Assembly: GCF_000189635.1 (NCBI RefSeq)
Contig: NW_002476407.1
Coordinates: forward strand, 1-64,000
Source: Tetrahymena thermophila SB210
Taxonomy: Eukaryota > Ciliophora > Oligohymenophorea > Hymenostomatida > Tetrahymenidae
Length of the DNA stretch: 64,000 nt
Reading direction: 5' to 3'
This document shows, piece by piece, positions 48,866 to 62,193 of the stretch (within the stretch, counting starts at the first letter, position 1; every line of letters begins with the position of its first letter). The notes below the pieces were generated by a model. That model was not told the origin of the DNA. It worked only from the letters and a program-made list of their open reading frames with translations, and did no database searches. A program made the position numbers and the translations under genes.

Positions 48866-50354
48866 TCAGAAAAAGAAATCCCAGTGGTTTGAAATAGGTG
48901 ATACCAAAATTCCAGGTAAAAACGGGGCTACGTGCTTAAAGTAAGCTTCAAATACTAATATTTGACGTGAGAGTATAAATTGATTGATTTATATTTTTTT
49001 ATCTAGTGCAATTCTAAGATCTTAAATGCCTTCATCACTGTTTAATATAAAATGAAAATAGTTAATATAATTTTAGCATTTTTTAATTAAAATATTAATG
49101 TGTTTTATGTAAGTTGTAAGAATTTAATTAATTAATTAATTTTTATTTTACTCGATGTAAATCTGATATTATAGTAAAGAAGATGGTTTCATCAAACTTA
49201 GGAATAATTACTACTCTGACCTTATAGAGCAATGATTATACTTAAAATTGATTTTTAAGAGCAAAATATCTCTTAAGTTCTCTAAGCTATGAGATAATTT
49301 TAGAATACCAGAATCTTGAATTTTATTGTATGAAAAATCAAGATCTAGACAACAAAGTCTTTGTAATTTAGAAATACCCTATGAAATCATAATTAAGCCT
49401 TGATCGCCTATCCAATTTTAACTCATAGAAATAGATAGAGCCTTTAAGTTAAACAGTTCACTCAAACTATTTCCTAATTCATAGCATCCTGCATTTCCTA
49501 TTTAGTTAGCCCAGAGTTATATTCTAAGGTGCTATAGATTCTTCATTTATTTTAAACCTTTTGCTAAAGCGATACATCCCTCATCTTTTAGTTTGTTATA
49601 ACTTTAAAGAATAATAAATTAATTAATAAATTTGATTGTAAAATATCTTAAAATCTATTACTTTAAATTAATTTGAAGAGACTGCAAAGAATCTAATTAA
49701 TTAATTGATTGAATTAGACTATTAATTCCTTTTTCGCTTATTTTGTTTCTATGTAAAGAAAGGTCAATATCTTCTAACTAAATCATATTGCCTAAGCACT
49801 ATGCAAGATCAATGCACATAAGATCATCAAAATCGACATTTCTTTAAATATAATAAAGAATAAATTATCAATATTTTTACACAATCTGAAAATATTTTAA
49901 AAAGAAAATAAAATAATAAAAAAATACATTAAGTAGAGTCTTAAGTGTTTAATAGATTTAATACTGCTTATAGATCTAAAGATATATTTTAAATTAGCCT
50001 TTTACTGAATCTCACTGTATCTTTAATTAATAATAAACAAATTTAATTAAGACTTTGCTTGCGTAAAAATAAATGAAATTACTCTAACTAGAAGCTCAAA
50101 TATTCAAGGCTCTAAAAGTTGAGTAAAGCCTAAGAAATTATATCAATATCTTTCTACTCTAGATGTTCTTTTCTAAATTTGATAATTAAAAATTTAATTT
50201 GTTTGATAAATATTGAAATAAACGCTTACTGGTATCTAAAGCTAGCGCTTTTTAAACTGTTAATATTCTCTAATTCTTAAGCATTAATAGAATTTTAAAG
50301 AGCAGAATAGACTAGGAAATCACTAGCCTATAGATGTTGGTTGCTTTGTAGCAT
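48866..50354 (-). CDS. RNI-type leucine-rich repeat protein
   Basis: Six minus-strand exons (50354-50230, 50172-50083, 50020-49928, 49841-49662, 49601-49152, 49037-48866) give 369 residues. The repeats are of the longer, ribonuclease-inhibitor type with two-part units: ISQALLNFQSLEYLSFQLE, then LAQCLGNMIQLEDIDLSLHRN, LAKGLKQMKNLQHLRIQLWAN, and similar units with KLKDEG and WIGDQG turns. Expansions of such LRR proteins are common in Tetrahymena. Splice phases are consistent (2,2,2,2,2), one intron per repeat, a pattern expected if repeats multiplied as exon units. The C-terminal 45 residues are not repeat-like. No enzymatic domain is present; it probably binds protein. Confidence 0.85.
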
Positions 50355-51467
50355 GTTTTGAGAAATTTAAGAAGATCTAAGAAGATTCTTGTTAGTTTTT
50401 GTTTTAGATTGTATTTTTAAGAGTGTGTTTTTAATTTTTTGTTTTTGATATGCAAATAATAATAATAATAATTTATCAAAAAATTCTGAACTTTAAATTA
50501 TTTAAAATTGATCAGGTGTAAAGAAAATATTGTATTCAACGTCTATATTTTCAAAAGAAAGAGACAAGTAGCTATTCTTAATAAACAATAAACCAATCTA
50601 ATTTAATTTAATCAATAAATAGTATGTAAAATTTGCTCATCAATAATCTTTGTTCCCACTACCACTAAAATATAATATTAGAAATTAAGCTAATAAATAA
50701 AAAGGAGGGGGATTTATTTTTATTTTACTCTAAGCAATTCGAAAGCAAAGATAAGCATAAATGGGAAAGAAATGTTGATTGTTAGAAAAAAATTAGTTTT
50801 TAAATTAAATTCAAGTAATAATTAAATTATACATAGTTATGTTTGTTGAATGTATGTATCTATAAATATTACTTTATTCAATTTTTCTAATTTAAGCTAA
50901 TAATAGTAGTAAAGAAATATTATTAATAGATATTATTAGAATAGTAAGATTTTAATCAGAGCAAGGCTTAAAAAGCTAAGCTGTGTAAGTAGCAAAAAAT
51001 AATAAAAAAATATTTTTTTAATAATAATTGACATAAATTCGATCATTTCTCTCTATTTTTTCAAGTTATCGATTAATTTATTGTAATTAAAGATAATTCT
51101 AGGTTATTGTGATTATTATCAAAAATTTTATTTTTAAATTACAATGATAAAGTAATATTTGATAATAATTAATTCATTACAAAATTTTATGAAATAATCT
51201 ATATCATTAAGTAGAAGAATTTATATTTAATTAACTTGTCTAATTTAATTTCTAAATTTGTAAGAATTGTAATTTTTATTTATTTATTATTATTTTTTTT
51301 TAATTACAGATTATATTTGTTAAGAGAAAAAACTGATTCATAGAGAATTTATTTAATTATAAATGTTAGAATAATTATCTATTTATAATATAAACAGACA
51401 AAGTTATAAATATATTCTTTTAGTTTTTATGGTAGATAATATTTTATTTTTAAATTTTATTTTTCAT
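50355..51467. other. AT-rich intergenic region
   Basis: Nothing recognised; a short (AAT)n tract at about 50455-50471. Confidence 0.5.
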
Positions 51468-52816
51468 TCAATACTAATAAGCTTCTTCTATCATACCTCT
51501 GAAGGTGTCATAGAAGTTAAAAACAATAGAACCAGATATCATGTAATAAACTGATCTTGCCCAATATCCACTAAAGAAGAGTTTGGGCCATTTTTCTTCT
51601 CTAATAACTGTTTTTAAACAGTGGAAGAATCCATCATATTTAGGATATTATTAACTTACTAATCTTGTAATTGCTAAATCAAAAGGATTGCTAATCAAAA
51701 TAGCAAATAATGATCCTAAAATCATACCAGTGATTCTTTTATTGTAATCAGATTAATTTGGAATAGCCCTATCTATATGTCTCTAAATTAATTAACGTTA
51801 ATAAGGATCATTATTGGAGTACATTTAAGCATAATTTTAACCATGAAGGCACAATTAAAACACTGTATTAAAACCAATTCTGTATGTCAAATCTCTGTTT
51901 TATAATTTAAATTAATAAATATCTTTTTAAAATGTATATTTTAATATATATTACCTTAAAAGGCATGGCAATAAAACAGATCTCATTCCATTCATATATT
52001 TATTAAAGCTTATTTCTCCAGAATTCATTTGGAGATATATTTTACGGACTTCAAAAGGAAGTCTGAAAGGAGCAGCTAATAGATCTGCAAAGCAAAAACA
52101 CATAAGTTATTTTTAAAATGTAGACAAATTGCTAACAAATTAATTTTTCATCATTTCAATATTTATCCATCTGTAAGCAGCATTATTCATTGTAACACCA
52201 ATAAAAGTTCCCAACATGCCTTATCCAATACCTCTATATAAAGCTTTATTTTTAATGAAAAGAAAGATAAATCTTGATAAAAAAAGCAAAAAGAAGCGAA
52301 TATTAAATGAAATAAATAAAAAATAAATGCATAAAAATAAAATTCTATCTAATTTTTAATGTAAAAAAATGCAAAAGTATTTTTACGGTATTTAGAAACA
52401 TTATTTTTAGTAAAAAAGCTTATATCTTCTAAAGGATGTTTTGCTTATACTCTTGTTTTAATTGTATTGAAAGGATAGCAAACTAGCAGACAAATGGTTT
52501 CCATGGTTAAATTGCTAGCTAAATCTAAATTTTTTCTAATAAAAGCATGATAATATTGAGGATCCTTCCATGTGTATGATTTTGATTCTTGTCTTAATTT
52601 TTCTACCTTTTTAATTCTCCCTAAAAGATCATCAAGCTCAGATTATTTTACTATTTTATCATCCTAAAATTAGGATTGCTTTTAAAGAATATGAGATTTT
52701 TTATAGATTTCACGATAAGATTAATCCTATTATAAACTTCTCTATTCTAAAATATCTAGTAGCTTTTAGTCTTCGTAAAGCTTTCTTGAATCAACTTTTT
52801 CCCTATTGTCTGCCAT
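51468..52816 (-). CDS. mitochondrial carrier (SLC25-like) protein
   Basis: Three minus-strand exons (52816-52387, 52243-51955, 51894-51468) give 381 residues. The N-terminal about 110 residues are a charged, helical extension without carrier features. Carrier repeats follow: CYPFNTIKTRVQAKHP (a P-x-D/N-x-x-K/R-x-R signature), LYRGIGQGMLGTF, APFRLPFEVRKIYLQ and SNPFDLAITRLVSQQYPKYDGFFHC, ending with WPKLFFSGYWARSVYY. Three P-x-x-x-(I/V)-(K/R/T)-x-(R/I) motifs are present but divergent. The protein should sit in the mitochondrial inner membrane; the substrate is unknown. One apparent intron inside exon 2 was rejected because the continuous reading is coherent. Confidence 0.87.
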
Positions 52817-53270
52817 TTGAATTAAGAAATGTGTTTAATATCTAGATTTATTTTGTTTGCTTTAACAACTAATTTAATATCAAAAAATCTTAAAAATTAA
52901 AAAGATATTAAACAATTTATTTAAAACATACAAAATGAACTCGAACATTCGAGATTATATAAAAAGTTATATGCCTACTACTTATGTAACATTTATAATA
53001 ATTAACATTTATCTAATAATTGAAACTATGTTTTTTTATTGATAAACAAATTTACTGAATAAAATGTTTATAAAATTATTTTTACATTTATATAAAAATA
53101 AAATTAAAATTAATTAAATCAAAATTCTTTAAGCTATAAATACATTTAACAAAAAATATAAGTAAAAATTACACTCTTAAACAAATTATTGTCATAGTTT
53201 TAAGTTTAGCTTGAAGTAGTTATTTTTAAAATTAATTAGGAGCTTGCAAAAATAAGTTTTATCTATAAAT
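52817..53270. other. AT-rich intergenic region
   Basis: Nothing recognised. Confidence 0.5.
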
Positions 53271-54468
53271 TCATTTTAAGAAACGAGAATTATTTGGATT
53301 ATATTTGCTTTAGTTTGCACTATTTCTCATGGTTGAAGCACTGAAATTTCCTGATAAAGTATTTTTTTATATTTAAACTAAAAGTGAAGGATTTTTCAGC
53401 TTTATTAGGTTTGAAATGTCTTCAAGTCTACTTTAAACGAAAAGCATCTTTGCCTTTAAAATATTATACCTATAAATAACATTTTATTTAACTAAATCTT
53501 CCTCACAAGCTACGAAATCTAGAGAAAGTATTTCTAAGAACTTATATTCCATATTTTCTATCAGTTTCAAGTTTGCTCTTCCTTCTTCTTCCATTTCAAA
53601 TATACCAAAAAAACTAATTGTATAAATATTGATATTAAACAAGCTGTTAATTTTTATCATAAATAAATTCATAATATTTTTTAAATGAGAAAATAACTAA
53701 ATCTTTTGTTTTTTATTATTGTTTATTATTTATTTGTTTTTATTCTTAAAAATAATATTAATAGTATTTTTATTACTTATGGGGTTCTTTATAGCATTAA
53801 TTAAAAAGCTTAATCAACTACTAGAGGAATTAACCGTACTCCATTTTTAACTTATTGTCTTCTTTGATTTACTTGAAAGATTCATAATTGATGCTAATTT
53901 TAAAAATTGTTATTTATTTAGTATTGATTGTCTAATTAAATATCTAATATCTACATTGTTATATAGAAAAAGAACAAATCTGTTTCGCTAGTAAATTCTA
54001 TTTTAATTGCTTAATCACTTAAATCACCACCAGGATGTTAATTCTAACTGGGCTATATATTTATTATAATGTTAAAGTTTTAGATATTTCTCAACCAGAA
54101 GTAGATTTTGATTAATTTTTAAGTTAAAGAATTTATTTTCTACCTTAATTAAAATTTTGACTTTAATGCTCTCAAGACTTCCTACTTCTTAGGATTGCTA
54201 ATTGTTGATGATTGTTCTATAATAAGTAAATTTTTTAAAACTTTTAATGCATTTAAAAAGATTATGTATACCTTAGCTCAAGAGGTACTTCTCTATCATA
54301 CACTATTTAAAATCCATCCTCTTTAAATATAAATTAATTTGATTCAATCAATATAGTTTTAAAAGCTAATAATATTTTACACAAAGAAGGATCTATATCT
54401 TCCAATGAATTCATATTATCATAGTTTTATGATTAATCTTATATGCTATTATCGAACTATCTTGACAT
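53271..54468 (-). CDS. SAS-6-like (SAS6L) protein
   Basis: Five minus-strand exons (54468-54272, 54216-54144, 54052-53955, 53893-53777, 53613-53271) give 275 residues. The head-domain motifs of SAS-6 appear in order: VYDREVPLELR, SIKVKILIK, IKIEFTSETDLFFFY, ESFKQIKEDNKLKMEYGQF, then IENMEYKFLEILSLDF and IYRYNILKAKMLFVQSRLED. This is the N-terminal dimerisation domain of SAS-6, the cartwheel protein of centrioles and basal bodies. The long coiled coil of true SAS-6 is missing: after about 35 helical residues the chain ends in a short Ser/Asn-rich tail. That is the form described as SAS6L, found in apicomplexans, trypanosomes and other protists. A truncated SAS-6 paralogue is the alternative. 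Confidence 0.87.
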
Positions 54469-55352
54469 TTTAAAATTTTATTCTAATTAAAAGCTGCTAT
54501 ATCTTTTCTTTAAATTTTTCTTTATATCAATTTTTTAATTTATTAACTGATTATCTGAATCTCTTTCACTATCAAAATTTTGAAATATTAATTTTTATTT
54601 AACTTTTAGTTCTGAAATCACGAAGCTATTTATTGATCATCTATTTATTAATTTATTTATGCTTATTTCATAAAATTTTGAATTTTATAAAACTAAACAA
54701 ATCCAGCCAAGCTGATAACTGTTTGTTAATAACAAACAAATATCATTTTATTTTATTTTTATGATTTTTATGATTTTGAATTTATTTTTAAAAAACTATT
54801 TTAACTAATCCAAATAATAATTTGTTTTTTCATATTAATTTGTTATAAAATTTACATAAAAATAAATTTGATCTATAAATTTATCATAAAATAATATTTT
54901 AAATTAAATTGCATTAATACTTAATAGCCGCTTAGCAAATAGACTTAAAACCCTAGTAAAAACTTTGAATTGTTATTAACATTTATAAAAATTTAATATT
55001 TTGCATTATATTTAAATTTTTAATATTAATAAAAATTCAAAAAACAAAGTTAATTTATAATTACTACAATATGAGCAATATCTTCTTTAAAAATATATTT
55101 AATATGTTATTTTTTTAACTTCAGTAATTAAAATTTTAACATATTATTTTAGATTAAATTAAATGATCCTTTATTCTAACTTACTCAAATCTCAATTCAT
55201 GCAAAAAATTAATGAATAATATTACCAATAAATTTCATTTATTCCAGTAATTATTTATAGAGTAAAATATTCTTTTTACTAAAAATTTGATATATATTGA
55301 TAACTTAGGATATTTATTATATATTAAAAAATTTTTAAGTTAAAGTATAACA
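54469..55352. other. divergent intergenic region
   Basis: AT-rich; no exon candidates. Confidence 0.5.
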
Positions 55353-58300
55353 ATGTCTTTAGATAGATTTGATAAAGGAGATATTAGTAATTAAGAAGAT
55401 CAAGATGAAAATATTGCATTAACTTAGAAAAATATTCAACAAACTAAATAAGATATCAGAAAAAGCAAAATAAGCTTGAGAATTAGCAAAGCATAAATTG
55501 CTCAAGCAAGTTAAATTAATGTTTAATAATCATAACTCGATCTTAATGGGAAACAAACTTTATTGTAAATTAGACCTAGCACAATATATGATTAAGGCTT
55601 ATATCAACATAATCCTGAAGATGTTTATACTCCTTAAGAACATGCCGAAGCCATACAACATATTTAGGAATTTGTAAAGGCTACAAATAATTTGAATGAT
55701 AATTTGCCAATTTATGATATTGTTAAAGAATATTGCAAAAATAGAAAAAATAGATAGCTTCTTATTTTAAATGGTAATTATAATCTCACTTTATTATTGT
55801 TTTAGTTAAAATAATTTAAATTTAGATTTTCACCTGTATTTGAGAGATGCTTATATGGCTAAATTTGGAAAATAATAAACTATTCTAGAAATAATCTATT
55901 AAATATCTCTTGAAAAGGATTTTTGCGATGAATTGGCTTTGCTAGGAGGGCTAATTGATGAGGCGTTTGTCTTTTTACAAACACATTTAAAAAGTTACAA
56001 TAAAATTGATGTAGATGATTATTATAATAGATAAAACAAAGATTCACTCAATCAACATAATGTAGAAATTATAGACAGTGCTACGCTATTAAAACTTGAT
56101 CTCTGGATAAGAATTATTTCAAATTTTTGTAAGAACGATCAAGTTATTGATTATGTAGCCAATAATAAAGAAGACTTTATCAAATATATGCTAGTTTTTC
56201 TACAGAACATAGATACTGTTATAAAAAAGAATCCAAATCTATCATCTATTAATTCAGTAATCATAGGTAAATTTATAGTTTATTACCTATACCTGTTTTA
56301 TTTTATTATGGTTACTTTTTATAATAGCTTCAACAGTAAAGACAGGGGTTTTGGAAGCTATGTTTTTAGTGACTTAAATTGATGAAATGAAGAGAAAAGT
56401 TATATTTAATCAATAGTATTTTAGTGCTATTTATTTAAACTTGTTAAAGGTAAAATATTTACGGCTTTTGTTTTTTTTTAATAAATTTATTTTTATATTA
56501 GAAAACATCGAATCAGACTATTTTTTCTAATTTGTGCAAACTTATGTCTTAGTTAGCTCAAAGTGATAAGTTTCCTATCCATATTTTAGGACTTAATATC
56601 ATTGAAGACTTTTTGTTGAGCTACATGATGAGAACTATCTATAATGTAGGATTACCTAATAGTGATCCATAAGATACTTCTTAATCTTTATGGAGCTCTA
56701 TTCAATAAGAAAGAGAGAGCAGATAAAACTTTTTAGCAGAAGTATGGCTAGCAAGAACATTTTTTTATTTAACTACTAATTCTCATCAAAGGAAATTGCT
56801 TATGAAATCAATAAATGGATATGAGGATCATGTTTTATTTAGGTTTTTGTTTAAGTGTTTTTCTAATAATTTGTTTGAAGCTTAGATTTACATGTTATTA
56901 GGTTTGACACAATTAGCACAAAAGGAATAACTTCAAGCAACTAAAGATTATCATAAACAGTATAGCTTTTTATTATTATCTGAAATTTAAATTTATAATT
57001 ATTTTTCCAAAATAGAATTGTCATGTACATTTACCAATAGTGCGAATAAGTTTACATAGAAAAAGATGCTAAAGATGATAAATAAAAGATGCTAATTACT
57101 ATTTTAATGACAAGATTTATTAAATTTTTGAACTTTAATAAATAAGAAATTGAGAAAATTTTAGAGTTGATGAATGTAAAATTAAATAACTCATTAAAAG
57201 TTCCTGGCACAATAACTGAACCAGTTATTGTAGATTAATATTTGTTATAGTAAATGTAAACTAAAAAAACTAAGAAATATGAATAGAATGATGAAGTGTA
57301 TTAGAAAGAAGTAATGGGATATAATGTTTAAGGACTTGTAATTTAAGAGAGACCATATAACGATAGTGTAGATTATTCTAGGCTTATTAGTGAGATGAGT
57401 GAAGGAGACTTTGAAGATTCGCTTTTAGAAGATTAAATCTATCATTTAAGATTAAATTTTTCATCAAAAAATAATCCTATCGAAAATAAAAAAACAGCAA
57501 ATATTAAAAAAAAAGAAATTTTTGATAGTGAAAATTAATTATTTAACTTTGAAAAATTATTTTATTCTAAGTACAAAAATCAAAATGAGAATGAAATCAA
57601 AAAGCAAAATTAACAGTAACTTTTAAACAATAGTTTTTTGAAAGAATAATAAATGCTTATCGATTAAAAAAAATACATAACCAAAGAAGAATAAGCACTT
57701 AATCAAGAAAGCATTTCATTTGGTTTAACTCCTATGGCAAGAAATTAAGCATAGATTAATCCAGCAAGTTTTAATATAAGTGCAATTTAAAATGATAAAG
57801 ACATCAAAAGTAATAACTAATCCTACGAATTAATAAAATAAGACTTGAACATAATGAATAGCAATTAAAAAGGTAATCCATCTAAATTTAAATAAAACGC
57901 ATAAAATCAATAATCACTAAGTAGTATTTAAGATATTAAAAATGAAAATGAAATTATAGATAAAATCAACAATATTAGCTAAAATAATTAGTTAGAAAAT
58001 TAATTTATTTAATAACCTATAAGTGAAAATATAAATTTTAATAAAAGAAAATCATCATTAAACACTTAAAAATATCCTAAGCAAGTTAATCAAATAATTG
58101 AAAAATAAGATTAAATACCTTTATATCTGAATGAAAAAAAATAATGTTTTATGTTTCATTAGCATTATTAAAGGAGATGTGAATACTGTTAAAGTATTTT
58201 TTATTCATTTTTCGATCAACCTAGCATATTAGTAGAATAGTGGATATTTAATTCCTAAGATTGTTCTTTTGATGATGTTTTTTAGATTGACTTCTTTTAT

Positions 58301-61300
58301 GAAAATTTTATTTAGATAATTCATAGTTTGTTTTACTTTTCGATGGTGGTAAAAGGAGAAATACCATTTAGCGTATTAAAGTAAACTTGTATAGTTTTAG
58401 CAGATGAAAATAAAATATACGCTGATAGAAGATATAAAGCAGCTATTATATTACTCCTTTCTCATATTGTTAAAATAAATCCTTCTTATGTTAGCAGACT
58501 TATTTAGATTAATTTTTTAAGCGTTTAAGATTTTATTCTCACTCAATTTCTTAATTGCTTTGGGTATAAGACTTTCAATTTAATAAAACTTATAAAAAGA
58601 GGTACAGGAACTGTAAATAAATAACCTATTTTCGAATAAGTTCAAAGAAGAGGCAGCAAACTATCTTCACTTAATGAAGAGGATCTTGAAGGAGAACAAA
58701 AAGATAATATATATGAGAATTTTTTAGTTCAAAGCACTCTTTAGCTTGAATTTGATGGAACATAATTTAATGCAAGTGAAGTTACTTTATCTGTTAAGCA
58801 GTCAGCCGAATTTTTAAAATAAAATCAAGACAAAGAAATAGATAATCCTGAGCACTTATGTATGATTTTATTTAAAATTGATTTTATTAATAATTAATTA
58901 TCTTAAAGAAAAAGAAAATTACACAGATTATTACCTCTAATTACATTCCATTTAGCATATACTTGACTTATCTTATAAATTGTTTAAGTATGCAATCAAA
59001 TAAAAAAATGAGTTGGTTTTGGAAGGAGCTCCTAATCTAATTGAGTAGCTCATTTACTTATTGATATTTTTCAATGATATTAATTCTTACGAATACCCAA
59101 GGATTCCCTTTTATATTAATACAAAATGTTGGAGATAGAATAAATTATTGATTTAAAAAGGGTTTTCGAACGTTGTAAATATAATCAAATAATTTTTAAT
59201 TCAGAAGCAAGTTGTAACGGAGTATTACAAAATAGTAATTTTTATTAAAAATATTTCAACAAAATTTTAATTTCTATCTTATTTAAAGCAATAAAATAGC
59301 CCTCATTTGTTAGATATCATAAAGATGGCAGAATTCTTCCCTTCTTTTAAAGGATGCATTCTTCTTTTTTAAATAGTATATTACATATATAAATACAAAT
59401 CAGTTCAGAGGAAAAGTTTTGATAACTATGATCTCTAAGTAATTAAATAATTATTATATATTTTTAAGATAGTTAATTAATCTTATATTTTTTGAATCAA
59501 AATACTTTAATTCAGATAAAAATAAATAAAGTATTCAAGATAAAATTTTATTTATTCTTCATTTAAAAAATGTTTTTTTTTATATGAAATTAATTAGTGC
59601 TTTTGTGCAGGTCTTAAGTCCTCAGCTTTAGCTCAAAAATTGCATTTAGAATCAAAGAAAAAATTATTAAGTTATGATGTAAAAATGCTCTAGAAATTCT
59701 TGAAGAACAGAAACGATGAATAAAATGTTGGAAGAATTTTGAAGTTTTAAATAATATGTTTATAGTTTTTCTGTTCTTTTTAAGGATAAGAAATGCTTAA
59801 AACTATTAAAAAAGAAGGATATTAAAACTTAGAGCTATACCTTTCGGAAATTTTCACAATTTTAGAATTATGTAAAAAACTATAATTTATAATTTATAAG
59901 AATAATCTGAATGTATAATCGATGCAAGATCTTGTGATAAATGGTCAGAAAATTGAAAATTAGGTATAAAATGAAAATATTAAAGATGACAACTCTCAGT
60001 AATACAAAACCGTTGGTAATCTGGAAAACTTAGTTAATGATTTTCAATCATCACTGATGCTTTTCTTAAGCATGCTCTGTGAATATAGAAATTTTTCTGA
60101 CACCATCCTTTCTCATCAAACTTTTTAATATATAATGAAAAATATAAAACACTTAAATTTATCTAATGAAGCATAGTTTTGTTTTACTGGCACAATCCAT
60201 TCTCTGGCAAAAACTAATGCTTGTCTTGATAACCTCTAAAAGTATTTCTTTAATTTCAGTCTTAAACAATAGTTTCTAAATTTTTTCTTTTTAATTATGA
60301 ATTTAGATAATATAAAGAATTTTCTAAAGATTTAACGCTGCTACTCTATTAAGGAAGAATCAATAAGAATAATTTGATGCCATTGTTTAGAAGTGTAAGA
60401 ATATTATTGTAAAATCGTCATCAAGATTCATAATACTTCAGGGAAATGATTCCAAAGCTAAGAGAGTATGCAGAGATATCTTAAAATAAAAACAAAGATT
60501 TTAAAAGTAAAAAATTTAGCATGTTTCATTTTTTAAATGATATTTAATAAAATTATAGAGTTAGAGGAAAATTTGGGAAACCTAAATATCAGCTAAATTA
60601 ACTAAAATGCTGAAAATAATATCAATTAACAATAGAAAATAAAATCATAAGAAAACAATTAGAGTTTTATAAATCAACAAAGTTTTGTATAGATGCTTCA
60701 TGTAAATGGCAAAAAGCCTGTTGAATCTTTCTTGGATAATGACGAAATGACTTTTCTTTAAAACATGAAGTAAATTTTTTATTTTTAATTCATTAATTTT
60801 ATTAAAATACTATAAAAGAGACGAGAATGAGTCAGCTGTTTAAAATGTTAATGAAACTGTGAGTATATTAAATAAAAATAAAAAATTATAAGATATGAGT
60901 AAAGTTGAAAAAAAATAATTCTTTTAAGAAATGTTTGTAAAAGAATCCAGACTTCTTTTAAAACTGTTAGTTGTTATAAGTGAGAATGAACTTAAACAAA
61001 AAATTAAAGACATGTAATTAAATAAAGAGTTTAAAATAGATGAAGCAGGAACTCTTTCTAAAAAAACTCAAAAGCAATAAATTGATTATGAGGAAAAAAA
61101 GAAAAATATAATATAACTCCCTCATAATGAAAGCTCAATATATGGATATGATGTAAAAGTAAACTACGAACTGCCTTTATCCAGAGTTCCAGACTTCTAT
61201 AAAAAAAGTGCTTATGAACTTTATGAAGAGAGAAAAAAGTTAAAAGAAAAATAATAGATGAGAGATAATGAGCCTATCCCTATTATTCAATTAAAAGATG

Positions 61301-61812
61301 ATTCAGATAGTACACTAATTAGAATAAAAAATGCTTAAATTAATGATATATTTGAAAAAAAACCTGAATTCTTACAGGAAAAGCAATCAATTTAAGGTTA
61401 GTAAAAGCATTTCTCATAAAAGGGATTTTCTTAAGAACCAAATAAAAATAGGTACAGTGCATAAAGTTTATAAGAAAGTAATGATTTTAATAAATAAAAT
61501 GGATAGCAAGTTGAAAGCTTAGCAAAATTTATGAAGCAACAGCAAGAAAAGTAATACTACAATAATGCTAATTCCAAAAATATTTTACCAGCAGATTTCA
61601 GTAGTTTAAGTTCTATTTAGCAGTTAAATAAAAAGGAAATTAACTTTTAATTAAATTAAAATGCATCTTAGTAAATGTTTAAATAGTAAAAAAACTAATC
61701 ATCTAATATCCTTTCAAATGATTATTCAGTTCTAAAAAGTACAGGTTAAAATATTTTACTAGATGTTGATGAAGTATATAAAAAAATGTATTAAAAAAAA
61801 TTATTTTAATGA
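55353..61812 (+). CDS. 1947-residue protein of unknown family, 10 exons
   Basis: Exons: 55353-55773, 55826-56266, 56328-56449, 56502-56959, 57016-58859, 58909-59438, 59619-60241, 60307-60506, 60559-60769, 60819-61812. All phases agree. The N-terminal 500 residues and residues about 850-1500 are Leu/Ile-rich helical sequence (e.g. LDLWIRIISNFCKNDQVI, LIEQLIYLLIFFND) resembling helical-repeat solenoids. Between them is a 300-residue Asn/Gln/Lys-rich linker, and just after it a small cluster FHQHYQRRCEYCQ that could bind zinc. The C-terminal 330 residues are charged and include SIYGYDVKVNYELPLSRVPDF, which looks conserved. No transmembrane or catalytic motif is evident. It is not recognised; it might be a very divergent scaffold of armadillo/RIH type. 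Exon 7's acceptor is the least certain. Confidence 0.75.
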
Positions 61813-62193
61813 ATTTAAAATAAAATAAAATTGAATAGTTTATTTAGCATGTCTTGATATTTTATGGCAAATTAATTAACAAATATTAAATTTATTTAAA
61901 AATTACAAAAAATTAATTTTCTAATAAAAAATAAAGTTGAAATGAAATTGAATTATAAAATTAAGAAATAAAAAAGTGAATTAGAAAAATAAATTAAAAT
62001 AAATTTAATTAATTGATCAATTTTCTAATTTTCTGTATGGTAACTTTTTATAAGAAGAATAAAATAAAAATAAATTAAAATATTGGAATAAAATTAGTTA
62101 TTTATTTTTATGTTTTTTAGTCAGTTTTAAAAGAAAATAAATACAATATAATAATTTATTTATTTATCTTTTATTATTTTAATTTCACTATTT
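61813..62193. other. convergent intergenic region
   Basis: A-rich; nothing recognised. Confidence 0.5.

Noticed and set aside
50083-50172. Apparent frameshift in the RNI-type LRR gene
   Set aside because: Recounting the run of four A (plus strand, near 50114) shows the exon is in frame; the shift was a reading error.
56188-56382. 64-residue frame crossing the second intron of the large gene
   Set aside because: It is read-through of a GTAAAT...ATAATAG intron; splicing gives a coherent continuation.
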